Assembly: GCF_002979435.1 (NCBI RefSeq)
Contig: NZ_PCOV01000008.1
Coordinates: forward strand, 1 to 64,000
Direction: 5' to 3'
Origin: Microbacterium sp. MYb66
GTDB taxonomy: Bacteria > Actinomycetota > Actinomycetes > Actinomycetales > Microbacteriaceae
Length of the DNA: 64,000 nucleotides
How positions within the stretch are numbered: the stretch's first letter is position 1; every line of letters starts with the position of its first letter. Below the pieces are notes generated by a model. It was given only the letters and a program-made list of their open reading frames with translations, had not been told where the DNA came from and searched no databases. Below, in pieces: positions 1-8,881 of the stretch. The translations under genes were made by a program, and so were the position numbers.

Positions 1-77
1 GACAGATTCTGCACCGGTCGGGTGGGTCGGGAGCCTCGGGGGAGGAGAGCCCGGCCCCCCATCTCAGGAGGGGGAAC

Positions 78-107
78 GGGGCCGCCGATCTGGGGAACGG
101 CGGCCCC
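78..107. terminator. GC-rich stem-loop downstream of nagA (possible terminator)
   Basis: A 9-bp perfect stem (GGGGCCGCC at 78-86, GGCGGCCCC at 99-107) with a 12-nt loop lies just past the nagA stop. No T-run follows on either strand, so its role as a terminator is only plausible. The rest of 1-169 is GC-rich with an 11-bp direct repeat (GGCCCCCCATC at 53-63 and 102-112), and I see no gene in it. Confidence 0.3.
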
Positions 108-169
108 CCATCCTCCGCATGTGAACGACCGGAGTGCGCAGAGCTGCGCGTCGCGCGCTGCCCGCTCGG

Positions 170-1342
170 CTAGAGGACGAGCCGTGGGCCCGTCCACACG
201 CGCGTGACGCGCAGTTCCGCATCCAGCAGCACCGCATCGCCGAGCATGCCGACGCGCAGACCGCCGAGTGCGGCGTCGCGCGCGATCGCCCGCGCCGGCG
301 TCTCCGTCAGCGCTCGAACCGCCTCCGGGAGCATCACCCCGGCCTGGATCGCCCGCTGCAGCGCCACGTCCTGCGTGAGCGTGGAGCCGGCGATCGATCC
401 GGTGTCATCGGCCCGTGCCACGCCGTTCTCGACGGTGACGCTCACCGCACCGAGGTCGTAATGGCCGTCGGCGCTGCCCGCCGCCGCCATCGCGTCGGTG
501 ATCAGTGCCACGCGGCCGGGAGCGGAGTCGAAGACGAGCTTGATGACGTGCGGGTCGAGATGCACGTTGTCGGCGATGGCCTCCAGCACCACGCGGTGAT
601 CGGCCGCGGCAGCGAGCACCGGTCCGGGAGCGCGGTGATGGATGCCGGGCATGGCGTTGAAGGCATGCGTGAGGATCGACGCCCCTGCCTCGAAGGCGGC
701 GACGGCCATGGTCGCATCCGCGTCGGTGTGGCCCACGGCCGCGGCGGAGCCCGCCGCCACGATCTGCCTGATCGCGTCGAGGCCGCCGGGAAGCTCCGGC
801 GCGATCGTGATCTGGCGCACCGTGCCGCGCCCGGCGTCCAGCAGACCGGCGACGTCGTCGGCCGTCGGATGCCGCAGCAGGGACGGCTCGTGGGCGCCGT
901 GGTGACCGGGATCGAGGAAGGGGCCCTCGAGATGCGAGCCGAGGATGTCGGCATCCGTCTCGGTCAGATCCGCGATGATCGCGACGCTGCGGGCGAGCGA
1001 GTCCAGCGATGCGGTGACGAGCGAGATCACGGCGCGAGTGGTGCCGTGCGCGCGGTGCAGATCGCGCCCGGTGCGGATCGCCGCCACGCCGTCGTCGAAG
1101 GCGGCTCCCGCCCCACCGTGCCCGTGGATGTCGATGAAGCCGGGGGTGAGCACGGCGCCGGTGCCGGCGACAGCCGCGGCATCGACGACCTCATCGGCGG
1201 GCGTCCATTCGGCGCCCGTCCCGCGGGCGGTGACCACGCCGTTCTCGACGCGGATCCAGCCGTTCTCGACGACCTCACCGCGGTCGACGATGCGGGCGGA
1301 GTGGATGACCAGCGAACCGGTCGCGGAGGAGTGGGTGCTCAA
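170..1342 (-). CDS. nagA: N-acetylglucosamine-6-phosphate deacetylase
   Basis: Removes the acetyl group from GlcNAc-6-phosphate in the cytoplasm, giving glucosamine-6-phosphate and acetate during amino-sugar salvage. The 390-residue protein shows the amidohydrolase landmarks of NagA in order: DIHGHGG near 71-77, the metal-ligand glutamate in SHLEGPF (E139), GHTDAD (H205), THAFNAMP (H226) and the catalytic aspartate in ITDAM (D283). The start is a TTG whose TTGA overlaps the stop of the upstream hexosaminidase gene, with a GGAG ribosome site about 8 bases before it, so the two are translationally coupled. Length is normal for the family. Confidence 0.93.
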   Translation of the reverse strand: MSTHSSATGSLVIHSARIVDRGEVVENGWIRVENGVVTARGTGAEWTPADEVVDAAAVAGTGAVLTPGFIDIHGHGGAGAAFDDGVAAIRTGRDLHRAHGTTRAVISLVTASLDSLARSVAIIADLTETDADILGSHLEGPFLDPGHHGAHEPSLLRHPTADDVAGLLDAGRGTVRQITIAPELPGGLDAIRQIVAAGSAAAVGHTDADATMAVAAFEAGASILTHAFNAMPGIHHRAPGPVLAAAADHRVVLEAIADNVHLDPHVIKLVFDSAPGRVALITDAMAAAGSADGHYDLGAVSVTVENGVARADDTGSIAGSTLTQDVALQRAIQAGVMLPEAVRALTETPARAIARDAALGGLRVGMLGDAVLLDAELRVTRVWTGPRLVL

Positions 1343-2850
1343 CGGGCGCTCCAGGGGATCTCGTCTGCGGGGTGGAAGTCGACCCCTTCAGCCTTCCACA
1401 GCGGCGCGAGAGACCCGAGTCGCACGCGGAAGGACTCCCAGACGCGCTCCGGAGCCTCCCGCGGCGACCAGGCCACCTCGGCCTGGGCCGCGGCCCGCGG
1501 GAACACCAGTTGCTCGACGTCGTCGAGGGTGCGGGTGGTCTCCGACCACAGCGGGGCCTCGACGCCGAGGATGGCGGTGTCCGGCACGTCGAGGATCGTG
1601 GTCGGCTCCCATTCATAGGCACTGCGGACGTCGATGATCGCGGCCCAGGTGAGACCGAGGGGGAAGTCCTCCGTGTACTTCATGTCCAGATAGGTGACGT
1701 TCGCCGCCGACATGATCAGGGCGCCCCCACGCTCGACGAAGTGGGCCGCCTCCTCGGCGTGGGTGCCCTCCGGCGTGGTCATGCCCCAGTACTGCCCGAC
1801 GGTCCCTTCGGCGATGTCCGCGGCCGAACCCATCTCGTGCCAGGCGACCGGAGTCTTGCCCGCTTCGACGACGATCGCCGTCGCGCGCTCGGCGAACAGA
1901 TCGAAGTCGGCCTGAGGAGTGCCGAGGGATTCGTCACCGCCGATGTGGATGTAGGGCCCGGGGGTCATCTCGGCGAGTTCACGCACGACGTCTCGCACGA
2001 AGTCGTAGGTGCGCTCCTCGTGGATACGGACGCTGGAGTGCCCGACGCCCCACCCCAGGTAGATCTCCCCGGCGACGGGCAGCGGCTGGCCCAGTCGTCT
2101 CGAATCCGCGATGAGGTTGTCGTTCATCACGGGCGCCTCGACGAGCTCGGGGTACGCCACGCCGATCGCGTGGGTGTGCCCGGGCAGGTCGATCTCCGGG
2201 ATCACGATCATGTGCCGCGCCGCGGCGTAGTCGACGATCTTCCGGTAGTCGTCCTTCGTGTAGAACCCGCCGGGGTCGCCGTTCGCGGACGTCGAGGCGG
2301 ACAGCTCCGTGAGCCGCGGCCAGGAGTCGATGTGCACGCGCCATCCCTGGTCGTCGCTGAGGTGCAGGTGCAGGTGGTTGAACTTGAGCGCGCTCGTGCT
2401 GTCGATGAACTTCTTCACGTCGTCGACGCCGAAGAAGTGCCGCGCGACGTCGAGCATCACACCGCGTCGGGGGAAGCGCGGGGAGTCCGCGACATCGGCG
2501 CGGAGCAGTCCCCAGCCGAAGTCGTCCTGCCGAAGCAGCTGCAGCAGCGTCTGCACGCCGTAGAAGAGCCCGGCCTCATCGGCGCCGACGGCGATCGCGC
2601 GATCGCCGATCTCGAGCGTGTAGCCCTCCGGCGCGGACGAGTTCGGATCGACGAACAGCTCGATCTCGGCCGGAGCCGTCTCGACGGAGGCGAGACGGAT
2701 GCCGGTGCGGCGCTCGACCGCCTCGATCAGCTGGGCGGCAGCGGGGGAGGAGCCGAGCACCCGCGTCGTCGCGGTGATCGGCATCCGTCCTTCTCGTGCA
2801 GTGGCGGACACGGGCGCGGGCACGAGCGGAAGAGGATGAGGAAGGACCAT
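1339..2850 (-). CDS. Beta-N-acetylhexosaminidase, GH20 family
   Basis: Releases terminal GlcNAc/GalNAc from chitin or peptidoglycan-derived oligosaccharides. The 503-residue product has a GH20b-like N-terminal domain (about 8-125) followed by the (beta/alpha)8 catalytic domain. The GH20 signature IHIGGDES is present with the catalytic D306-E307 pair that handles the substrate-assisted mechanism. The ATG at 2850 is chosen because the protein then begins with the LPLVPAP segment typical of this family; a TTG six bases upstream would add only two residues. No clear signal peptide is seen, which suggests action on imported chito-oligosaccharides. It overlaps nagA by 4 bases, giving hydrolysis followed by deacetylation. 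Confidence 0.9.
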   Translation of the reverse strand: MVLPHPLPLVPAPVSATAREGRMPITATTRVLGSSPAAAQLIEAVERRTGIRLASVETAPAEIELFVDPNSSAPEGYTLEIGDRAIAVGADEAGLFYGVQTLLQLLRQDDFGWGLLRADVADSPRFPRRGVMLDVARHFFGVDDVKKFIDSTSALKFNHLHLHLSDDQGWRVHIDSWPRLTELSASTSANGDPGGFYTKDDYRKIVDYAAARHMIVIPEIDLPGHTHAIGVAYPELVEAPVMNDNLIADSRRLGQPLPVAGEIYLGWGVGHSSVRIHEERTYDFVRDVVRELAEMTPGPYIHIGGDESLGTPQADFDLFAERATAIVVEAGKTPVAWHEMGSAADIAEGTVGQYWGMTTPEGTHAEEAAHFVERGGALIMSAANVTYLDMKYTEDFPLGLTWAAIIDVRSAYEWEPTTILDVPDTAILGVEAPLWSETTRTLDDVEQLVFPRAAAQAEVAWSPREAPERVWESFRVRLGSLAPLWKAEGVDFHPADEIPWSAR

Positions 2851-2952
2851 GAACAAAACCTACCCGTCGACGCCCCTCAGCGGAACGGCGGAATCGAATC
2901 GATTCTGCGGTCCGGGGTCGAGACGTCCGCGTTCTCGGCTTGCGGCATCCGC

Positions 2953-2958
2953 TATGCT
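2953..2958 (+). promoter_or_regulatory. Candidate -10 box of the glyA-folD transcript
   Basis: TATGCT at 2953-2958 sits just before the riboswitch aptamer, which would put the transcript start close to the first aptamer base. No convincing -35 hexamer is seen at the right distance, so the call rests mainly on position. Confidence 0.4.
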
Positions 2959-2962
2959 CGTA

Positions 2963-3040
2963 AGCGTCGCGACTGGCGTCTGGGTGGACTACCACCGGGG
3001 AGCGACTGACCACGGAATTCGACCGCGCGCCTGGGCCGAT
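2963..3040 (+). promoter_or_regulatory. ZTP riboswitch (pfl motif) in the glyA leader
   Basis: The leader contains the conserved blocks of the pfl/ZTP aptamer in order: GCGACTGGCG (2969-2978), the pseudoknot-forming block ACCACCGGGGAGCG (2991-3004), and the distal CGCCTGGGC (3028-3036). ZTP riboswitches sense 5-aminoimidazole-4-carboxamide riboside triphosphate, which builds up when 10-formyl-THF is short, and commonly control glyA and folD, exactly the genes that follow. The expression platform is not obvious; in high-GC actinobacteria it often works at the ribosome site, and the glyA ribosome site lies about 30 bases downstream of the aptamer. Confidence 0.88.
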
Positions 3041-3083
3041 TGGAACACCCCTTTCGAATCCGTCGTCAAAGGAGCAAGTCACC

Positions 3084-4358
3084 ATGACCGACCGTTACTT
3101 CAATGCCCCGCTCGCCGAGGTCGACCCCGAGATCGCCGAGGTGCTCGACCGTGAGCTGAAGCGTCAGCAGACGTTCCTCGAGATGATCGCGTCGGAGAAC
3201 TTCGTCCCCGTCTCCGTGCTGCAGTCGCAGGGGTCCGTTCTCACGAACAAGTACGCCGAGGGCTACCCCGGACGTCGCTACTACGGCGGCTGCGAAGAGG
3301 TCGACGTCGCGGAGTCCCTGGCGATCGAGCGGGCCAAGAGCCTGTTCGGCGCCGAGTTCGCGAACGTGCAGCCGCATTCCGGCGCCTCGGCGAACGCCGC
3401 CGTCCTGCATGCCATCGCCCGCCCCGGCGACACGCTGCTCGGTCTGTCGCTCGACCAGGGTGGTCACCTCACCCACGGCATGAAGATCAACTTCTCGGGC
3501 CGTCTCTACGACATCGTCGCCTACGGGGTCGACCCCGAGACCTCGACCATCGACATGGCAGAGGTCCGTCGCCTCGCGATCGAGCACAAGCCGAAGGTCA
3601 TCATCGCCGGCTGGTCGGCCTACCCGCGCACGATGGACTTCGCGGCCTTCCGCGAGATCGCCGACGAGGTCGGAGCGCTGCTCTGGGTCGACATGGCGCA
3701 CTTCGCCGGTCTGGTCGCCGCGGGCCTGCACCCGAACCCGGTTCCTCACGCGCACGTCGTCTCCTCGACCGTGCACAAGACGATCGGCGGCCCGCGCTCG
3801 GGCTTCATCCTCACGAACGACGCGGAGCTCGCGAAGAAGATCAACACCGCGGTGTTCCCCGGGCAGCAGGGTGGCCCCCTCATGCACGTGATCGCCGCGA
3901 AGGCGACCGCGTTCAAGCTCGCCGGCACCCCCGAGTTCAAGGAGCGCCAGGAGCGCGTGCTGCGCGGCGCGAAGCTCATCGCGGAGCGCCTGTCGCAGCA
4001 GGACGTGAAGGATGCCGGAATCGCAGTGCGCTCGGGCGGCACCGACGTGCACCTGGTGCTGGTCGACCTGCGCGACGCCGAGATCGACGGCAAGCAGGCC
4101 GAAGACCTCCTGCACGACATCCACATCACGGTGAACCGCAACGCGGTCCCGAACGACCCGCGTCCGCCGATGGTGACCTCGGGACTGCGCATCGGCACGC
4201 CCGCGCTCGCCACCCGCGGCTTCGGCGAAGCCGAGTTCACCGAGGTCGCCGACATCATCGCGCTCGCGCTGCTGCCGGGCGCTGACGTCGAGGCCCTGCG
4301 TGCCCGCGTCGACGCGCTGGCCGCCGCGTTCCCGCTCTACGCGGACCTGCAGCAGTGA
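3084..4358 (+). CDS. glyA: Serine hydroxymethyltransferase
   Basis: Pyridoxal-phosphate enzyme that converts serine and tetrahydrofolate to glycine and 5,10-methylene-THF, the main entry of one-carbon units. The 424-residue product has the PLP-lysine motif [14 protein letters not shown] (K232), the substrate region YYGGCEEVD and the C-terminal GLRIGTPA. Start ATG 3084 is preceded by AAAGGAG at a good distance. A ZTP-type riboswitch fills the leader. The gene overlaps folD by 4 bases (GTGA), so the folate enzymes are co-translated. Confidence 0.97.
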   Translation: MTDRYFNAPLAEVDPEIAEVLDRELKRQQTFLEMIASENFVPVSVLQSQGSVLTNKYAEGYPGRRYYGGCEEVDVAESLAIERAKSLFGAEFANVQPHSGASANAAVLHAIARPGDTLLGLSLDQGGHLTHGMKINFSGRLYDIVAYGVDPETSTIDMAEVRRLAIEHKPKVIIAGWSAYPRTMDFAAFREIADEVGALLWVDMAHFAGLVAAGLHPNPVPHAHVVSSTVHKTIGGPRSGFILTNDAELAKKINTAVFPGQQGGPLMHVIAAKATAFKLAGTPEFKERQERVLRGAKLIAERLSQQDVKDAGIAVRSGGTDVHLVLVDLRDAEIDGKQAEDLLHDIHITVNRNAVPNDPRPPMVTSGLRIGTPALATRGFGEAEFTEVADIIALALLPGADVEALRARVDALAAAFPLYADLQQ

Positions 4359-5233
4359 CCGCGAAGATCCTCGATGGGAAGGCGGCCTCGGCCGCGATCC
4401 GCGCCGAGCTGACGGAGCGCGTCGCCGCGCTCAAGGCGAAGGGGGTCACCCCGGGCATCGCCACGGTGCTCGTGGGCTCCGATCCGGCGTCGCAGCTGTA
4501 TGTGGGCATGAAGCACCGGCAGTCGGAGGGGATCGGGATGAACTCGATCCAGCGTGAACTGCCGGCCGATGCCACCCAGGCCGAGGTCGAAGCGCTGATC
4601 GACGAGCTCAACGCCGACCCCGCGTGCCACGGGTACATCGTGCAGCTGCCGCTGCCGAAGCACATCGACACCGACGCGATCCTGGAGCGGATCGACCCGG
4701 CGAAGGATGCGGACGGCCTGCACCCGACCAACCTCGGCCGGCTCGTGCTCAACGTCAACGGCCCGATCCACACCCCGCTGCCGTGCACTCCGCGCGGTGT
4801 CATCGAGCTGCTGCTGCGCAACGACTACGACCTCAAGGGGAAGCATGTCGTCGTGGTCGGCCGCGGGGTGACGATCGGCCGCTCGATCGGGCTGCTGCTC
4901 ACGCGACGCGACCTGAACGCCACGGTCACGCTCACGCACACCGGAACCGTCGACATGCCGCGCTACCTGCGGGAGGCCGATGTGATCGTCGCCGCGGCCG
5001 GGGTGAAGCATCTGATCCGCGCCGAAGACGTCAAGCCCGGTGCCGCCGTGCTCGATGTCGGTGTCACGCGCGAGACCGACGCCGAGACGGGCAAGAGCCT
5101 GGTGTTCGGCGATGTCGCTCCGGACGTCGCCGACGTGGCGGGGTACATCTCCCCGAACCCCGGCGGTGTCGGCCCGATGACGGTCGCGTTGCTCATGACG
5201 AACGTGGTGGAGGCCGCCGAGCGGTCGCTCTGA
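4355..5233 (+). CDS. folD: Bifunctional methylene-THF dehydrogenase/cyclohydrolase
   Basis: Converts 5,10-methylene-THF, the product of GlyA, to 10-formyl-THF in two steps, supplying purine synthesis. The 292-residue protein starts at a GTG that overlaps the glyA stop. Family landmarks are present: the LYVGMKH region with the catalytic lysine, the QLPLPKHID block, the Rossmann segment [10 protein letters not shown] and the C-terminal PGGVGPMTV signature. It is the second gene of the riboswitch-controlled pair and is followed directly by a strong hairpin terminator. Confidence 0.96.
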   Translation: MTAKILDGKAASAAIRAELTERVAALKAKGVTPGIATVLVGSDPASQLYVGMKHRQSEGIGMNSIQRELPADATQAEVEALIDELNADPACHGYIVQLPLPKHIDTDAILERIDPAKDADGLHPTNLGRLVLNVNGPIHTPLPCTPRGVIELLLRNDYDLKGKHVVVVGRGVTIGRSIGLLLTRRDLNATVTLTHTGTVDMPRYLREADVIVAAAGVKHLIRAEDVKPGAAVLDVGVTRETDAETGKSLVFGDVAPDVADVAGYISPNPGGVGPMTVALLMTNVVEAAERSL

Positions 5234-5256
5234 CGACGACCGGCACTCCGCACAGG

Positions 5257-5290
5257 AAAGGCGCCCACCCGCAACGGGACGGGCGCCTTT
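5257..5290. terminator. Rho-independent (bidirectional) terminator after folD
   Basis: A perfect 10-bp stem, AAAGGCGCCC at 5257-5266 and GGGCGCCTTT at 5281-5290, with a 14-nt loop. It has T's on its 3' side on both strands and lies between convergent folD and the membrane protein gene at 5310-5867, so it can serve both. Confidence 0.85.
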
Positions 5291-5309
5291 CTCGTTCGGC
5301 GCGCCCGGA

Positions 5310-5867
5310 TCAGCCCAGTTCGTCGAGCATCCGCCGCTGTTCCGGTGTCAGCCCGTCGCTGAGTTCGTCGCGTGCGGCCCTGGTCTCCGGCGGCTCCGGC
5401 GGGGCGGCTGCGGAGGAGGGGGTCTTCGCGCCGCCTCTCCTCACCCGCGCCTGCACGGAGTCGTAGATCTCGCCCGCCTTGGCGCGCATCCTGTCGTCGA
5501 TCTGGTCGTAGATCATCCAGCCGAACAGCAGGGCGAGCGGTGGCAGCACGAAGCCCCAGAAGCCGGAGGCGCGAACCCCGCTCAACCACACCGTGAGCAC
5601 CCAGATGATGAGCTCGACGAGGTAGACGAGCACGTACTGGACGATCTTCTCACCGGTCTTCGTGCGCTCGGCCGCCGACTTCGCCGCGGACCTGCGGATG
5701 GCTCCGGCGAGCAGCGGCTTCACGAACAGGGCGGCGAGAGTCAGGATGACGGACGCCCACAGAGCGTTCAGCCCGACGGAGACGCCCGGCAGCAGGAGGC
5801 CGATCAGGAGCAGCACCGCGACGTTGAACACGTAGAGTGCGGCGAACCGGACGATTCCGTTCTTCAT
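5310..5867 (-). CDS. Hypothetical membrane protein, about four TM segments
   Basis: A 185-residue protein of unknown function. Four hydrophobic segments are visible (about 5-29, 34-55, 75-97 and 103-122), followed by a charged cytoplasmic-looking tail rich in Pro and Ala that ends RMLDELG. The start is placed at the ATG followed by KNGIVRF, because an upstream alternative would add a non-hydrophobic stretch. It is convergent with folD and has no partner gene. Similar small multi-span proteins are common in Microbacteriaceae; I do not recognise a named domain. Confidence 0.65.
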   Translation of the reverse strand: MKNGIVRFAALYVFNVAVLLLIGLLLPGVSVGLNALWASVILTLAALFVKPLLAGAIRRSAAKSAAERTKTGEKIVQYVLVYLVELIIWVLTVWLSGVRASGFWGFVLPPLALLFGWMIYDQIDDRMRAKAGEIYDSVQARVRRGGAKTPSSAAAPPEPPETRAARDELSDGLTPEQRRMLDELG

Positions 5868-6001
5868 GCGACCAGAATCCCACAGGAGCGTCGCGGAGCA
5901 CACCCTCCGTCCCCGGGCGGTCCGAAACGTCCGCCGCCCCGGTCGTACACTGATTCGGCGGTGCGCTGCGCCCGCCTCCGTCGCCCACCCGGGAGCCCGC
6001 C

Positions 6002-6766
6002 ATGACGATCGACCTCGATCCCCTCCTGGACTCGATCGACATTCTGACCACGGCCGACGGTGCGCACTGGCCGGCGCACGCGCACGACGATCACGAGCTG
6101 CTGTCGGCGATCAGCCGTTCCGTCACGGTCGTCACCCCCGAGGCCGTGTACATCGCCCCGCGGGGGACGAGCGTCTGGATCCCGGCCGGGGTGGTGCACG
6201 AGGTGACCGCGGCTCCGGGGAACACCATGCGGTGCACGTGGTTCGAGCCGGATGCAGGAGCGCGGCTCACCGGCCGCGTCGTCGTGACCTCGGTGCCGCC
6301 GCTGCTCGATCATGTGCTCGCCGAGCTCGGCCGCTACACCGACCCCGCCCGCCGCGCACGCGCGGAGGCGTTCGCCCTCGACCTACTCGCCGATTCGCGC
6401 GAGACGGAGGTCGGACTCCCCACGCCGGGGAGCGGATGGCTGCGCGAGGTGACGGACGCGCTCATCGCCGACCCGGCGGATCGGAGGACCGTCGATGTCT
6501 GGGCGGCGCAGTCGGCCGTCAGCGTGCGCACGTTCAGCCGACAGTTCGCCGCGGAGACCGGGATGACGTTCTCGCACTGGCGCGCGGAGCTGCGCCTTCA
6601 GCTCGCGATGTCGATGCTCGCGAACGGGACCGAGGTGGGGCGCACGGCGAGGGCGGTCGGGTTCGAATCCCTTGCGGCCTTCTCGGCCGCTTTCCGGCGG
6701 CGCAGCGGGGTCTCACCGCGCGTGTTCGCCCGCACGCATGGTTCGATGACCGATTCGCGCGCATAG
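6002..6766 (+). CDS. AraC-family transcriptional regulator
   Basis: A 254-residue regulator with an N-terminal cupin-like sensor half (HWPAHAHDDHELL, WIPAGVVHEV) and a C-terminal double helix-turn-helix AraC domain from about 150 (VDVWAAQSAVSVRTFSRQFA, then RTARAVGFESLAAFSAAFRR). It lies just upstream of, and on the same strand as, the siderophore uptake operon. AraC-type activators often bind the cognate ferric siderophore and switch on its uptake genes, so control of the neighbouring operon is a reasonable inference. The histidine pairs in the cupin half could bind metal or ligand. Confidence 0.85.
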   Translation: MTIDLDPLLDSIDILTTADGAHWPAHAHDDHELLSAISRSVTVVTPEAVYIAPRGTSVWIPAGVVHEVTAAPGNTMRCTWFEPDAGARLTGRVVVTSVPPLLDHVLAELGRYTDPARRARAEAFALDLLADSRETEVGLPTPGSGWLREVTDALIADPADRRTVDVWAAQSAVSVRTFSRQFAAETGMTFSHWRAELRLQLAMSMLANGTEVGRTARAVGFESLAAFSAAFRRRSGVSPRVFARTHGSMTDSRA

Positions 6767-6818
6767 TCGACCGATCGACGCAACTCTCCATATCGAATCG
6801 GGCAGGAGAGGGCGACAT

Positions 6819-6842
6819 AATTAGGTAACCCTTGCCTTAATT
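6819..6842. promoter_or_regulatory. DtxR/IdeR-type iron box
   Basis: An imperfect AT-rich palindrome, AATTAGGTAACC at 6819-6830 facing CTTGCCTTAATT at 6831-6842, lies 9 bases before the GTG of the siderophore-binding lipoprotein. It matches the general shape of the actinobacterial iron box (TTAGGTTAGGCTAACCTAA), with TTAGG and CCTTAA flanks. The -10-like CATAAT (6816-6821) overlaps it, so a DtxR/IdeR repressor with Fe2+ would block transcription. The stretch stands out sharply from its GC-rich surroundings. Confidence 0.8.
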
Positions 6843-6851
6843 GGAGAACCC

Positions 6852-7844
6852 GTGCGCCCATCACCGCGCCTGCGAGTCGCGCTCGCAGCAACCATCATCG
6901 TCCCCCTCCTCGCCGCGACCGCGTGCGCCTCACCCGTCGGAGAGTCCTCCGCCGATGGAGGCTCCGACGGCGGCACCACTGTCGTCGACACCGTCTACGG
7001 CGAAGTGACCGTGCCCGCGGAACCCGAGCGCGTGGCCGCTGTCTCGTACGACACGCCCTGGCAGGTGATGTCGCTCGACATCCCGGTCGTCGCCACGATC
7101 GACTACAGCCAGTGGATCGATGGATACACCGAGGAACAGCAGGCGTACATCGCCGATGCCCAGAAGGTCGGCACCTACGGCGAGATCAACTTCGAGGCGC
7201 TCGCCGGCGCCGCCCCCGACATCATCGTGGGCGACGCCTACGAGGTCGATGAGGCGACGTTCACGCGACTCAGCGAGATCGCGCCCACCGTCATCATCGG
7301 CGGCGACGAGCGCGGCGACTGGCAGTCGCTCACCGAGGACCTGTCGACGGCGCTGAGCGCCCACGACACCTGGGAGGAGTCGAAGGCCTCCTACGAGGCC
7401 CGTCGCGACGAGGTGAAGGAGCAGTACGCCGACGTCATCGCCGCGAACACCTGGGCGAACTTCTCTCTCGGCGACGAGGCGGGGCAGTTCTCGATCCAGC
7501 TGCCCACCGGCTCGACCGGCAACCTGATCGTCAACGAGATGGGCCTCACGTACGGTGCGGGCATCCCGCTGGAGGACGAGGGCGGCTTCGGATACGCCTC
7601 GTTCTCGCTGGAGCAGATCGGCACGATCCTCGACGGCGTCACGGTCGGCCTCACGTTCGAGAACCCTGACGGCAGCATGATGCCCGCGATCAAGGACGTC
7701 ATCGACAGCAGCCTGTTCCAGCAGCTGGACATCGCGAAGTCGGGACAGGTCTACGGCCTGGTGACGAGCGTGACCGACTACCGCAGCGCGCAAGGGTGGA
7801 TCGACGAGCTCACCGCCAAGGTTCTCGAGCCGCTGTCGCAGTGA
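6852..7844 (+). CDS. Siderophore-binding lipoprotein (ABC transporter, FecB/FepB type)
   Basis: Captures ferric siderophore outside the membrane and hands it to the permeases encoded next. The 330-residue product starts at GTG 6852 and has a lipoprotein signal peptide with an ATAC lipobox (lipidated C25). After it comes the type III periplasmic-binding fold: a YGEVTVPAEPERVAAVSYDTPW start, then YGEINFEALAGAAPDIIVGDAY. It is the first gene of a five-gene operon and sits under an iron box, so iron-repressed expression is expected. The exact siderophore cannot be told from sequence. Confidence 0.92.
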   Translation: MRPSPRLRVALAATIIVPLLAATACASPVGESSADGGSDGGTTVVDTVYGEVTVPAEPERVAAVSYDTPWQVMSLDIPVVATIDYSQWIDGYTEEQQAYIADAQKVGTYGEINFEALAGAAPDIIVGDAYEVDEATFTRLSEIAPTVIIGGDERGDWQSLTEDLSTALSAHDTWEESKASYEARRDEVKEQYADVIAANTWANFSLGDEAGQFSIQLPTGSTGNLIVNEMGLTYGAGIPLEDEGGFGYASFSLEQIGTILDGVTVGLTFENPDGSMMPAIKDVIDSSLFQQLDIAKSGQVYGLVTSVTDYRSAQGWIDELTAKVLEPLSQ

Positions 7845-8881
7845 CCGGGATCGCCACGGACGGACGGCGGCGCACCCGTCGTCCGTCCGACGCGATCGTC
7901 CTGCCGATCGTGCTGCTGCTGCTCGTCGCCGCGGTCGGTATCAGCATCGCGGTCGGACCGCACACCCTGTCGTTCGACGAGCTCGTCGCCGCGCTCACCG
8001 CACCGACGGGAACCGAGGCGGACCTCATCGTCAGGGACGTCCGGCTGCCGCGCACGTTCATCGGGATCGCGGCCGGCAGCGCCCTCGCGGTCGCCGGGGT
8101 GATCATGCAGACCCTGACCCGCAACCCGCTCGCCGAGCCGGGGCTTCTCGGTGTCAACGCCGGCGCCTCGCTCGCGGTCGCGATCGCCATCGTCGTTCTG
8201 GGCGTGGGCGACTTCGGCTCCACGATGTGGTTCGCATTCGCCGGTGCAGCGCTCGCCAGCGCCGTCGTCGCGCTCATCGGCGGGGTCGGTCGCGGCGCCT
8301 CGATCGGACGTCTCGCGCTCACCGGCGTCGCAGTCGCCGCCGTGCTCTCCGCCGCCACCTCGGCGCTCAGCCTGATCGACCCCGCCTCGTATCAGGCGAT
8401 GCGGCTGTGGGGGGCCGGTGCCCTCGGCGGACGCTCCCTCGAAGCCGCGACGCTCACTCTCGCGGTGGTCGCGTTCGGTCTGCTCGTCGTGGTCGTGATC
8501 GCCCCGGGAATCGGGCTGCTCGCACTGGGCGAGGACACCGCACGCGCCCTCGGTGGCCGGGTCGGGGCCGTGCGCCTGGGCGGATTCATCGCGATCGCCG
8601 TCCTCTGCGGAGCGGCGACGGCGGCCGCGGGACCGATCGCGTTCGTCGGGCTGCTCGTGCCGCACGCCCTGCGAGCGATCTTCGGGCCCGACACCCGTCG
8701 GCTCCTGATCTACAGCACCCTCGTCGGCCCCATCCTGCTGCTGGCCGCCGACGTGCTCGGCGGCCTCCTGATCGCCCCGCGTTCGATCCCCGTCGGCGTG
8801 ATGACGGCGTTCCTCGGCGCGCCCGTGCTGGTCGCTCTCGTGCTCTCGCGGCGCGTGCAGGCCGACGGAGCGCCCTCATGA
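7841..8881 (+). CDS. Iron-siderophore ABC transporter permease (FecCD family), first subunit
   Basis: Integral membrane subunit that, with the next gene product, forms the channel for ferric siderophore. The protein of 346 residues starts at GTG 7841, overlapping the lipoprotein gene stop. It has about 9-10 hydrophobic segments and FecCD landmarks such as RLPRTFIGIAAGSALAVAG, TRNPLAEPGLLGVNAGAS and AAGPIAFVGLLVPHALR, the last forming the coupling region for the ATPase. An in-frame ATG at 7796 inside the upstream gene was not chosen because the overlapping GTG gives the usual N-terminus. Confidence 0.93.
   Translation: MTGIATDGRRRTRRPSDAIVLPIVLLLLVAAVGISIAVGPHTLSFDELVAALTAPTGTEADLIVRDVRLPRTFIGIAAGSALAVAGVIMQTLTRNPLAEPGLLGVNAGASLAVAIAIVVLGVGDFGSTMWFAFAGAALASAVVALIGGVGRGASIGRLALTGVAVAAVLSAATSALSLIDPASYQAMRLWGAGALGGRSLEAATLTLAVVAFGLLVVVVIAPGIGLLALGEDTARALGGRVGAVRLGGFIAIAVLCGAATAAAGPIAFVGLLVPHALRAIFGPDTRRLLIYSTLVGPILLLAADVLGGLLIAPRSIPVGVMTAFLGAPVLVALVLSRRVQADGAPS

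Noticed and set aside
134..1618. Long plus-strand open frame opposite nagA
   Set aside because: It lies antisense to nagA and runs into the hexosaminidase gene, shows Arg/Asp/Gly-rich composition of a GC-rich shadow frame and has no recognisable motif.
1372..3009. Long plus-strand open frame opposite the hexosaminidase gene
   Set aside because: The minus-strand GH20 gene has clear catalytic motifs; the plus frame has none and covers the promoter and riboswitch region.
6655..6672. tRNA T-arm-like GGGTTCGAATCCC
   Set aside because: It lies inside the AraC gene, encoding VGFESL in the helix-turn-helix; no D-arm, anticodon arm or acceptor stem surrounds it.
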